A stretch of 22,856 nt of DNA from Omnitrophica bacterium GWA2_52_8. Its GTDB lineage: Bacteria; Omnitrophota; Omnitrophia; Omnitrophales; Aquincolibacteriaceae. The stretch is taken from assembly GCA_001804025.1 (NCBI GenBank), contig MHFC01000126.1, positions 1-22,856 on the forward strand, in the 5' to 3' direction. The notes below the pieces were generated by a model that ran no database searches, was not told the DNA's origin, and saw nothing but the letters and a program-made list of their open reading frames with translations. A program made the position numbers and the translations under genes. Below are positions 9,372 to 15,850 of this stretch, piece by piece; the stretch's first letter is position 1, and the number at the start of each line of letters is the position of its first letter.

Positions 9372-10107
9372 GCAGTCCCTTTTTTTCTTCCGCTTCGGAA
9401 AGGCGGAAATAGAGCGGAATAAAATCTTCCGGGGATTCAAGTTTTTGGAACAATCCGGCGGCGCTGCCGGGTTGTCGGGGGCCGCTGCGCCACAATTCAA
9501 AATTTTCGATCATCACGGAAGCCCGCGGATACCAGTGGTCTTCGGCGAGTTGGTGAGCCCCGGCCGCCGATTGTTTTAATTCAGCACCGTATCGTTTGAG
9601 GCCGTCCCCGGTAAGGGAAATATTTTTACCGGCGGCTTCCAAATTTTTTAAATGGGTTGTGAGTTCTTCAAGCTGCCAGATTTTAAGGTCTTGCTCGGCA
9701 ATCCAGGATTCATTTTTGCGCCGGTAAAAGCGCACATAAAGCCGTTGGCGGTAGGCGTCCAGACAAGTGCCGAGCAGGGAGCCTTCCGCTAATTTGCAGC
9801 GGGCGGCAATCATATCCGGCCCCAGAACGCCGTAGCAATCTTTTTTTTCGGCGGCCCAAAAACCTTTGAGTGTGGCAAAACCGACGCGCAGGCCCGTGAA
9901 TGAGCCCGGCCCGCGTCCGATAAGAAAACAATCGATGTCCGAGAGCTTCAGGCGGTTGCGCGCCAGGAGTTTGTCGATGACCGGAAGAAGGTTTTCGCTG
10001 TGAGCGGGTCCGTCCGCGAATATTTCTTCATCAATCCGTCCGCCGGAAGGCTTGACGGCGGCGCTCAGCAGTTGACTGGATGTGTCCAGGGCGAGAAGTG
10101 TGGCCAT
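9355..10107 (-). CDS. tsaB: tRNA N6-threonylcarbamoyladenosine synthesis protein TsaB
   Basis: Partner of TsaD/TsaE in making t6A at position 37 of ANN-decoding tRNAs; a cytoplasmic ASKHA-fold scaffold protein. Of 250 residues, the N-terminal lobe is clear: LLALDTSS (4-11), HSENLLPVIDKLL (36-48) and GRGPGSFTGLRVG (64-76), the signature shared with TsaD relatives. The C-terminal half is variable, as usual, and ends in a charged stretch. It is the first gene of the tsaB-alr-birA-coaX unit. It has no Shine-Dalgarno sequence: a TAGAAT box lies only 9 nt before the ATG, so the mRNA probably starts within a few bases of the start codon. Often tsaB sits next to rimI or tsaD; neither is here. Confidence 0.93.
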   Translation of the reverse strand: MATLLALDTSSQLLSAAVKPSGGRIDEEIFADGPAHSENLLPVIDKLLARNRLKLSDIDCFLIGRGPGSFTGLRVGFATLKGFWAAEKKDCYGVLGPDMIAARCKLAEGSLLGTCLDAYRQRLYVRFYRRKNESWIAEQDLKIWQLEELTTHLKNLEAAGKNISLTGDGLKRYGAELKQSAAGAHQLAEDHWYPRASVMIENFELWRSGPRQPGSAAGLFQKLESPEDFIPLYFRLSEAEEKKGLHVQSR

Positions 10108-10116
10108 GAGGGCGGT

Positions 10117-10122
10117 ATTCTA
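10117..10122 (-). promoter_or_regulatory. -10 box of tsaB, implying a near-leaderless mRNA
   Basis: TAGAAT on the minus strand ends 9 nt before the tsaB ATG. With a start point about 7 nt after the box, the 5' leader would be 2-3 nt. The -35 region is weak (GTGCAA, 17 nt upstream). The 9 nt between box and ATG contain no purine-rich ribosome site. Confidence 0.5.
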
Positions 10123-10139
10123 CACCATTTTTTTCTGCT

Positions 10140-10167
10140 TTGCACCGGGCTTGCGGCGTTTTATAAT
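10140..10167 (+). promoter_or_regulatory. Sigma70-like promoter of the membrane protein gene, near-leaderless
   Basis: TTGCAC (10140-10145) and a perfect TATAAT (10162-10167) with a 16-nt spacer. The box ends 9 nt before the ATG at 10177, the same distance as on the tsaB side, and there is no Shine-Dalgarno sequence. Confidence 0.65.
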
Positions 10168-10176
10168 ACGCCACCT

Positions 10177-11382
10177 ATGGATAAACTGCGCTGGGCCGAA
10201 TTTCTGGCAGCCAAGCTGAAGTCCCAGATCGATCTCGAAGCCTCCGAACGCCTGCAGGCTTGGGGACTCGGTCTTTTGAGCCTTTGTGTTTTGGGCTATT
10301 CCTTCGGAGCCGTGGCTTCCTCGAGCGGCGAGTTTATCTTCACCTCAAAAATCATGTTTCTGGTCCTCTTTCACGCCTTGATGGCGGTCGGTGTCTATTT
10401 GCCGTCTTTCCTGCAGCGCGGAGAGAAACCGCTGGCGCATTTTTTTCATGTCCGCGACTTTACCAGCCTTGTTTTTGCCGGCGCGTTTTTGAGTTTTTAT
10501 GCCATCATCATTTTTATGCTAAGTACGCAGATCCTGTCCCAACTGGGAGAGGGCGAGTTTTCAAATTTTCATCACATTATTTTCTGGATCAATGCGGTGT
10601 TTTCCTTTTTATACGTCGGCGCGTGTCTGTTTTTCTGCGCGGGGCTGGCTTTATGGCCGTCTGTGGTTTCGAAGATCTGGGAAAAAGGGAGCCGGTGGCA
10701 GATTGCGTTTTTAATGACGCATGTGGTTCTGTTCTCCGGTATCGGATTTGCCCACGGCGGGTTGATCCCCCTGGGGTCGCCGGTTTTCCTGCGTGAATTT
10801 TTTGTGACGGCGCTTTTTTGGGTGGCGATTGTGTCATCCCTTTTATTCGCGGCGCATCTCTGGACCGAATCCTCCATCCCGGCGCTGGCGGACCTGGAAC
10901 TGGAAGTTGCGACGGGGCGGCTGCAGCGCAGCGAGGACATTCTGCCGCGTTATAAACAGGCCTTTTTACTCAAGCGGCTTGTTTCCTGGGTCAACCGGAT
11001 TTCGCGCAAGGTCGCGACCCAGGCGCACGAGATCGCGGGGCATGCGCACGAAGCGGTACGGCTGGTCGGCGCCGAACAGCCGTCCGAGATTGATTTGCGC
11101 CTGGTTGAGGAGCGTTACCGGAAAGCCGAGAGCACTTACAAGAAGCTCGAGAAACTGAATCACCGGTTTTCAGTCAGCATCTCGTTTTTCAATCTTTCGG
11201 AGGTTGAGCGCGAGAAAGTCGAAGAGCTCAACAACCTGTTCTCCAGGGAATGCCGCAATGCCAAGCTTGAGCTTGCCAGCGTCCGGAAGCGCATCGATGA
11301 AAAACTGACGTCGCTGAAAAACACACCGCTTGCCCAGCCGCACGAAACGCCCGTCGAAAAGGTGCCGGTTTCCCGCTCCTAA
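10177..11382 (+). CDS. Unknown six-helix membrane protein with helical cytoplasmic tail
   Basis: I do not recognise this 401-residue protein. It shows six likely membrane helices at about 28-47, 57-78, 94-117, 132-158, 173-196 and 205-228. A hydrophilic, charged, mostly helical C-terminal part of about 170 residues follows (229-401), with coiled-coil potential around 308-330 and 340-382. The first 27 residues form an amphipathic charged segment. No catalytic or transport motif stands out. The start was set at 10177 because a consensus promoter ends 9 nt before it; the open frame continues upstream only inside the tsaB promoter and antisense to tsaB. It is transcribed divergently from tsaB and stands 230 nt before phoB. 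A sensor, scaffold or envelope role is possible, but nothing in the sequence decides it. Confidence 0.8.
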   Translation: MDKLRWAEFLAAKLKSQIDLEASERLQAWGLGLLSLCVLGYSFGAVASSSGEFIFTSKIMFLVLFHALMAVGVYLPSFLQRGEKPLAHFFHVRDFTSLVFAGAFLSFYAIIIFMLSTQILSQLGEGEFSNFHHIIFWINAVFSFLYVGACLFFCAGLALWPSVVSKIWEKGSRWQIAFLMTHVVLFSGIGFAHGGLIPLGSPVFLREFFVTALFWVAIVSSLLFAAHLWTESSIPALADLELEVATGRLQRSEDILPRYKQAFLLKRLVSWVNRISRKVATQAHEIAGHAHEAVRLVGAEQPSEIDLRLVEERYRKAESTYKKLEKLNHRFSVSISFFNLSEVEREKVEELNNLFSRECRNAKLELASVRKRIDEKLTSLKNTPLAQPHETPVEKVPVSRS

Positions 11383-11393
11383 TGCTCCTTGAC

Positions 11394-11421
11394 GCTTGAA
11401 ATTGGCTTCGCCATTTCAAGC
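11394..11421. other. Stem-loop after the membrane protein gene
   Basis: GCTTGAAATTGGC and GCCATTTCAAGC pair over 12 bp with a single bulged T and a 3-nt loop. It starts 12 nt after the stop codon. No T tract follows, so it may be a Rho-dependent end, an mRNA stabiliser or a binding site rather than an intrinsic terminator. Confidence 0.5.
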
Positions 11422-11538
11422 GGGCATAGTACCGTACGTGTCTCCTTATAATGAAACAAGGCATTAGTTTCCCCTGAAATCAATGCTGACCGCGGACTAC
11501 ACCGTGTTTCAGAATCTTTGCCCGCCAGGCTTTTGTCC

Positions 11539-11583
11539 TTTTACGTAAATTTTACGCGCATGTCCGCAGTCTTGAATTATGAT
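11539..11583 (+). promoter_or_regulatory. Candidate Pho box and -10 box of phoB
   Basis: TTTTACG, TAAA, TTTTACG (11539-11556) is a perfect 7-mer direct repeat with 4-nt spacing, the 11-nt period of PhoB-family operators. A TATGAT box follows at 11578-11583, 21 nt after the repeat, and 29 nt before the phoB ATG. A related repeat occurs upstream of the small-protein/porin genes. This suggests PhoB autoregulation. Confidence 0.55.
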
Positions 11584-11612
11584 AAAGTCTCTTAACGAGG
11601 GGTGAGAAAAGT

Positions 11613-12317
11613 ATGGAAGAGAGTCAGAAGCCGCTTGTTTTTGTGGCTGAGGATGAAAAAAACATTCTCGAGCTGATTCAGTACCATCTCCAACAGGAGG
11701 GGTACCGGGTCCGGACGGTGAACGACGGCGAAAAAGTCATCGACGGCGTGACGTATTACAAACCCGACCTGATTTTGCTCGACCTGATGCTGCCCGGCAT
11801 CGGCGGGCTTGAGATCTGCAAGATCCTGAAGCAGAATTACCGCACCTACGAAATTCCCATCATCATGATTACGGCCAAGAGCGAGGACGCCGATGTCGTG
11901 CTCGGGCTTGAACTCGGGGCCGATGATTATGTGACCAAACCGTTCAGCCCCAAGCAGCTCATGGCCCGTATCAAAGCCGTGCTGCGCCGATTCCGGGAGG
12001 AGCCCCGCGAACGGCTGCTCAAGGCGGGGGAACTGGAACTGGACACGGCAAAGCACCTGGTCTCTTATCAGGGCCAAAAAGTCGACCTGACCGCCAAGGA
12101 ATTTTCCATTCTCAAACTCTTTATGGAGTCCCGCGGCCGCGTGCTGTCGCGCGAATTGATCCTCGACAAGATCTGGGGCAATGAGGAGTCTCTGGCGATC
12201 GAACTGCGCGCCGTCGACAAGCATGTCGGCGAACTGCGCAAAAAAATCAAATCAGAAGCCTCCCGCATCGTGACGGTCAAGAATTTCGGCTACCGGTTCA
12301 AGTCTGATCTGGAATAG
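11613..12317 (+). CDS. phoB: PhoB-like phosphate-regulon response regulator
   Basis: An OmpR/PhoB-family transcription regulator of 234 residues. The receiver domain (8-125) shows the acidic pair E13-D14 in FVAEDEKN, phospho-acceptor Asp57 in LILLDLMLPGIGG, Thr87 in MITAKSEDAD and Lys109 in VTKPFSPKQL. The winged-helix domain (about 133-232) contains LTAKEFSILKLFMESRGRVLSRELIL, an AVDKHVGELRKKI recognition helix and ends VKNFGYRFK. The receiver style and the location before the pst genes support the PhoB role. GAGGGG lies about 10 nt before the ATG. The usual partner kinase gene phoR does not follow; instead 385 nt of repeat-rich spacer comes next. It probably activates the downstream phosphate genes and itself through the TTTACS-type repeats. 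Confidence 0.9.
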   Translation: MEESQKPLVFVAEDEKNILELIQYHLQQEGYRVRTVNDGEKVIDGVTYYKPDLILLDLMLPGIGGLEICKILKQNYRTYEIPIIMITAKSEDADVVLGLELGADDYVTKPFSPKQLMARIKAVLRRFREEPRERLLKAGELELDTAKHLVSYQGQKVDLTAKEFSILKLFMESRGRVLSRELILDKIWGNEESLAIELRAVDKHVGELRKKIKSEASRIVTVKNFGYRFKSDLE

Positions 12318-12600
12318 AAACGGTTATCAAAATCGTTTTAAATCGAATAATTCCGTGCCTTTCTTTTTTTTCCGAATGCTGTTGTCGCCCGCCTGCAGCA
12401 GGCAGGCGTCCTTCGGCGGAGAGGGAGAAGGCAATGACCAATAGTCAAAACTCACTTTCCTTATGGATAAAGGATTTCTCAAAATCACCCTCTCCCCGCG
12501 GGAGAGGGTTGGGGTGAGGGGCCATTGGTTTCCTTTTTTGCCATTCCGCCAAAGGCGCCCGCTTGCCGGCGAGGCAGGTCTTTGCAATGACAGATAAAGG
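12318..12600. repeat. Repeat-rich spacer: dispersed CCCTCTCCC-type repeat, copy 2, and a CGCCTGC hairpin
   Basis: No gene is seen between phoB and 12703. The spacer contains a 7-bp hairpin CGCCTGC / GCAGGCG (12390-12408), and a CCCTCTCCC / GGGAGAGGG hairpin (12488-12496, 12500-12508). The 22-nt tail at 12511-12532 matches the tail of copy 1 at 6794-6815 in 21 of 22 bases, in the same orientation. These look like mobile or formerly mobile intergenic modules and may also end phoB transcription. Confidence 0.65.
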
Positions 12601-12620
12601 ACTTACTCCGTATTAAAAAT

Positions 12621-12677
12621 TAATTTACCCCTAATTTACCCCGCCCGGAAGCGCCCGCAATAACCTCCGCCGATAAT
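12621..12677 (+). promoter_or_regulatory. Candidate Pho box (perfect 11-bp tandem repeat) of the porin-pst unit
   Basis: TAATTTACCCC occurs twice without gap (12621-12631, 12632-12642). Its core fits the phoB-upstream repeat as WTTTACS-N4-WTTTACS, and TTTACC also resembles the TTAACC core of cyanobacterial Pho boxes. A GATAAT box at 12672-12677 lies 31 nt after the repeat, exactly 10 nt (about one helix turn) further than in the phoB promoter. It would place the small proteins, the porin and perhaps the pst genes under PhoB. Confidence 0.55.
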
Positions 12678-12702
12678 CTCCAAAAAACGGAGGAATCACC
12701 CC

Positions 12703-12915
12703 ATGTTCCGCGAACTTATGTTGTCCGGCCTGAAAAAACAGCACTCCCTGCTTAAAACCCTCAAAGACGAGATGGAACAGGAACCGCGTCTGCGGTTTGA
12801 GGACTGGCTGTTCTATGACGAGCGGACGCGCCTGGTTGAGACCAACCTGCGCCGTTTGCGGCGGATCCATGAAGACCGCTATCTTTCCCGCATTTTTGAG
12901 GCGATTGAACTTTAA
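12703..12915 (+). CDS. Small helical protein of unknown function (paralog of the next gene)
   Basis: A 70-residue, highly charged protein without signal peptide or membrane segment, predicted to be two helices (about 5-25 and 32-62). GGAGG lies 9 nt before the ATG, and a Pho-box-like tandem repeat stands 60 nt upstream, so it appears to be the first gene of the phosphate unit. Residues 9-55 align without gaps to residues 10-56 of the next small protein with 18 of 47 identities, including TR-VE-NL-RLR near the end of the helix. This duplication, the ribosome sites and the location support real genes. I do not recognise the family. Similar size and charge are seen in small regulatory or adaptor proteins, but no role can be assigned. 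Confidence 0.75.
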   Translation: MFRELMLSGLKKQHSLLKTLKDEMEQEPRLRFEDWLFYDERTRLVETNLRRLRRIHEDRYLSRIFEAIEL

Positions 12916-12989
12916 TTAGATTTTACACGGACGTCATACGGGCAGGACGCCCCGGTTTTACATTACGGCCCAAAGGGAGCAAGTCCCCG

Positions 12990-13193
12990 ATGTCACATAA
13001 AGAGCACTTCATCCAGGGAATCGGTGAGCAGTTGAAGGTTCTTGAAAATCTCATGAGTGAGATGGGGAAGAAAGAACGCATTGCCGGCAAGGATTTCGAA
13101 AAATATGCCGCGGTAACGCGTGAAGTCGAGAAGAATCTGTCGCGGCTTCGGAAACTGGCTTCCCATGAGCTTGTGAAGGAAATCAAAACGTAA
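12990..13193 (+). CDS. Small helical protein of unknown function (paralog of the preceding gene)
   Basis: A 67-residue charged, helical, probably cytoplasmic protein. AAGGGAG lies about 10 nt before the ATG. It shares the layout of the preceding gene: a helix with EQLKVLENLMSEM, a short linker, then TREVEKNLSRLRKL, with 18 of 47 aligned residues identical. It stands 74 nt after its paralog and 30 nt before the porin start, in the same direction, so all three are likely cotranscribed. Heptad-like spacing of Leu/Val/Met suggests self- or hetero-association; a heterodimer of the two products is possible. No known family was recognised. Confidence 0.75.
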   Translation: MSHKEHFIQGIGEQLKVLENLMSEMGKKERIAGKDFEKYAAVTREVEKNLSRLRKLASHELVKEIKT

Positions 13194-13223
13194 GGATTTA
13201 CGACAACCATGGAGACACGAATC

Positions 13224-14621
13224 ATGATGAATCGCTTTCTGAAAGGGTTTGGCGGTCTTTTCATTTTCATGTTTGCCGTCACGTCCGCGGGATTTGCGGA
13301 TGACGCGCAAGTGATGACGATGGTCAAGGATCTTGAAAAGAAAATGAACGACATGCAAAAGACCATTGATTGGCAAAACCAAAAACTCAAAACGCTGGAG
13401 CAGAGTAAGGGTTCCTATGTGCCGGCGGCGCCTGAAGGCGGGGCGGCGGCGGAAGGTTACTCTACAAAAAATTTCGAAACGGACCTGAAGGAAAAACTCG
13501 GCGACTACGGCTGGATCAACGGAATGAAGTTCGGCGGTGATCTCAGGCTGCGCTACGAAGGCCGGATGGAAAGGCCGAGTTCGACCAGCAACGATCAGAA
13601 CCGGTTCCGCTACAGGCTCCGCTACGGGTTTACCAAAACTTTCAACGAAGAAATGAAGTTAGGATTCCGGATGGTTTCCGCTCCGGGTGAAAGTGCAAGT
13701 CTCACGCGGAATTCTACCAACGCGACCTTTGACAATCAGTTCGCTTTCAAAGATATCGCGATTGATACGGCCTATGCAACCTATACGCCTACATGGGCTA
13801 ATTACGGACCTGTTAAGGGAGTGGCGGTTACGGCCGGAAAATTCGAGAATCCTATCGGCGGATCTTTTATGGTCTGGGACGGCGACATTATGCCCGAGGG
13901 TATTTACGAGACTGCCGCTTTCAAAGCAATCAGCACGGATCATTTGAACACCGACGTCACCTTTTTAGCGTCACAGTTCGTCGTTGAAGAAGGTTCGGGT
14001 TCCGAAAACGATGACGCAGAACTGTTTGCCTGGCAGGTTGGATTGGACAGCAAAATTACCGGTGTCACCGATGACCCTGTTTCGGTAAAGAACACGCTGA
14101 CATGGTATGACTGGTCCGACCTTGCCGAACCGGGTAATTTCGGAGGCGTCGCGGGCGGTAATTTTACCGCGGCAGGTACGGGCGGCACGCGGTTGGCGAC
14201 AGCGTTTAACGTGCTTCAGCTCTATAACGAAATAGGATTTAAGGTCGACCCTGTTCCGGCAACCAAGCTGTGGTTTGAATGGCTGACGAATACGGCTGAA
14301 AATGCCGACGACAGCCTGGGCGGCGGCCAGGACAATGCCTGGGGCATCGGTATTAAGCTCGGCAAAGCCAAGGATCCAAAGACATGGGAAGTCGGATACG
14401 GCTATTACTGGCTGGAGGCCAACTCAACGCCCGGCGTGTTCACGGACTCCGATTTCGGAGGGACGGACCGCCGCGGAAGCGTGCTCTCGGCCAAGTATGC
14501 GTTTACCAAGTATCTGCAGCTTGTCGCGGCGGCATTCTGGACCAACCGCATTACCGCCGAGACGCTGACGGCGGATGAGGCCCGGAATCTGTATCAATTG
14601 GACCTGATTTGGAAGTTTTGA
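13224..14621 (+). CDS. Putative outer-membrane porin with N-terminal coiled coil
   Basis: A 465-residue exported beta-barrel protein, probably a phosphate-starvation porin. It begins with a signal peptide (MMNRFLKGFGGLFIFMFAVT, cleavage likely after AGFA near 24-25). A coiled coil follows at about 30-60 (MVKDLEKKMNDMQKTIDWQN) and could contact the cell wall. A Gly/Ala linker leads into a barrel of alternating strands (for example DLRLRYEGRM, FRYRLRYGFT, LGFRMVSAP, GVAVTAGKF). The final residues LDLIWKF end in Phe, the outer-membrane sorting signal. The start at 13224 is favoured because GGAG lies 9 nt upstream and it begins directly at the signal peptide; an ATG at 13209 has a poorer site. 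Context between a Pho-box-like site and pstS suggests uptake of phosphate across the outer membrane, an inference. The overall style fits the 'putative porin' families of PVC-type bacteria. Confidence 0.85.
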   Translation: MMNRFLKGFGGLFIFMFAVTSAGFADDAQVMTMVKDLEKKMNDMQKTIDWQNQKLKTLEQSKGSYVPAAPEGGAAAEGYSTKNFETDLKEKLGDYGWINGMKFGGDLRLRYEGRMERPSSTSNDQNRFRYRLRYGFTKTFNEEMKLGFRMVSAPGESASLTRNSTNATFDNQFAFKDIAIDTAYATYTPTWANYGPVKGVAVTAGKFENPIGGSFMVWDGDIMPEGIYETAAFKAISTDHLNTDVTFLASQFVVEEGSGSENDDAELFAWQVGLDSKITGVTDDPVSVKNTLTWYDWSDLAEPGNFGGVAGGNFTAAGTGGTRLATAFNVLQLYNEIGFKVDPVPATKLWFEWLTNTAENADDSLGGGQDNAWGIGIKLGKAKDPKTWEVGYGYYWLEANSTPGVFTDSDFGGTDRRGSVLSAKYAFTKYLQLVAAAFWTNRITAETLTADEARNLYQLDLIWKF

Positions 14622-14765
14622 TAATTCGGGGGGTCAGGGGCCGGCGCGTTCCCTGGAACAAATACCATGAGATACCTCCCTTGTTTCTCAGATGGTGTGA
14701 CAGCGGAATGTAGCCGGCTCTTGCCACTTTAATATAAATATAAATAAATGTAAGAGGAGGAAAAA

Positions 14766-15740
14766 ATGAAAACAAGCCATAAACCCATTCGAATGACGGT
14801 AAAATCAGCAATGGTTTTGACGAGTTTTATGTTTGCCGCGTGGAGTTCTCAGGCTGTTGCACAGGTAGATGCCGGGATCAAGCCGTACAGCAAGGTCAGC
14901 GGGGTTTCGGGAAACTTAAACAGTATCGGGTCGGACACTCTGAACAATCTCATGGCTTTCTGGGCCGAGGAGTTTCAGGCGAACTATCCGAATGTGAACA
15001 TCCAGGTTGAAGGGAAGGGGTCGACCACCGCGCCACCGGCCTTAATTGAAGGGACGTCTCAGCTCGGGCCCATGAGCCGCGAGATGAAGTCCAGCGAAAT
15101 GGATGAGTTCGAAAAAAAGTATGGATACAAACCCACGCCCGTCCGCGTGGCGGTCGATGCCCTTGCGGTATTTGTGCACAAGGACAACCCCGTTGATAAT
15201 TTGACGCTTGAGGAAGTCGACGGTATTTTTTCGAGCACCTTCAAGCGCGGCGGCGAGAGTATCACCAAATGGGGACAGATTCTCGGAATCCGGGGGGAAT
15301 GGACGAACAAGCCGCTATCCGTTTATGGCCGTAACAGCGCTTCCGGGACCTACGGCTTTTTCAAAGAGCAAGCTTTGAAAAAGGGAGACTATAAATCAAC
15401 GGTCAAGGAACAGCCGGGGTCTTCTGCGGTCGTGCAGGGTGTGGCCAGCGACCTTGGCGGGGTCGGGTATTCGGGAATCGGTTATAAAACCTCCGGGGTT
15501 AAGACTCCTAAAATCAACGGGGTTGAGCCGAGCATGGAAAATGCCATTAACGGAAAATTTCCGCTGGCGCGTTTTTTGTACATATATGTGAATAAAAAAC
15601 CCAATGAGCCGCTGGACACGCTGACAAAGGAATTCCTGCGGTCGGTGCTTTCGCAAAAAGGCCAGGAAATTGTTGAAAAAGACGGTTATTTCCCGCTTCC
15701 GGCCCAGATCGTCGAAGAGGAATTGAGCAATTTGGAATAG
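14766..15740 (+). CDS. pstS: Phosphate ABC transporter, periplasmic phosphate-binding protein
   Basis: Captures phosphate in the periplasm and delivers it to the PstCA channel. The 324 residues start with a signal peptide (positive MKTSHKPIRMTVK, hydrophobic core, cleavage likely after AVA at 30-32). Phosphate-site motifs are visible: GSDTLNNL (55-62), GKGSTTAPPALIEG, LGPMSREMK, VHKDNPVDNLT and GRNSASGTYGFFKE. The rest follows the PstS fold (SAVVQGVASDLGGVGYSGIGY). GAGGAGG lies about 6 nt before the ATG, the strongest ribosome site in the window, fitting the high amount of binding protein needed. It lies 144 nt after the porin and 110 nt before pstC, with a long hairpin in that second gap. 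It lacks a lipobox cysteine, so it should be soluble. Confidence 0.95.
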   Translation: MKTSHKPIRMTVKSAMVLTSFMFAAWSSQAVAQVDAGIKPYSKVSGVSGNLNSIGSDTLNNLMAFWAEEFQANYPNVNIQVEGKGSTTAPPALIEGTSQLGPMSREMKSSEMDEFEKKYGYKPTPVRVAVDALAVFVHKDNPVDNLTLEEVDGIFSSTFKRGGESITKWGQILGIRGEWTNKPLSVYGRNSASGTYGFFKEQALKKGDYKSTVKEQPGSSAVVQGVASDLGGVGYSGIGYKTSGVKTPKINGVEPSMENAINGKFPLARFLYIYVNKKPNEPLDTLTKEFLRSVLSQKGQEIVEKDGYFPLPAQIVEEELSNLE

Positions 15741-15762
15741 TTCATACCAGTTGTTTAACCTG

Positions 15763-15824
15763 AGGCTGAATCGCCAGGATTGACAGAGGGGTTGTAAGCT
15801 TCTATCATCCCGGTGATTCAGCCT
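15763..15824. other. Long stem-loop between pstS and pstC
   Basis: AGGCTGAATCGCC (15763-15775) pairs with GGTGATTCAGCCT (15812-15824) at 12 of 13 positions, and the pairing can continue inward over about 10 more bases with a few mismatches. It lies 22 nt after the pstS stop and 26 nt before the pstC ATG. No T tract follows. Such a structure could shield pstS mRNA from 3' decay or partly stop transcription, giving more PstS than membrane subunits. Confidence 0.65.
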
Positions 15825-15850
15825 TGTATTTCATCCGGAACCGGGCCCAT

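Noticed and set aside
9372..9500. N-terminal extension of alanine racemase
   Set aside because: The extra 43 residues are the out-of-frame end of tsaB and have no alr similarity; a ribosome site supports the ATG at 9371.
10000..10176. N-terminal extension of the membrane protein
   Set aside because: It runs antisense through tsaB and across the promoter region; the consensus -10 box ends 9 nt before the chosen ATG.
11394..11421. Intrinsic terminator after the membrane protein gene
   Set aside because: The stem is good, but no run of Ts follows on either strand, so it is listed only as a stem-loop.
11592..12224. 210-codon minus-strand open frame opposite phoB
   Set aside because: Shadow of the phoB gene; no family features.
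14690..14720. Possible Pho box in front of pstS (reverse-strand CTGTCAC near 14697-14703)
   Set aside because: Only one half site resembles the E. coli motif, the orientation is wrong for pstS, and it does not match the repeats seen upstream of phoB and the porin unit.
15824..15850. TTG start for pstC
   Set aside because: It lies at the edge of the long hairpin without a ribosome site; the ATG at 15851 is more plausible, though its own ribosome site is weak.
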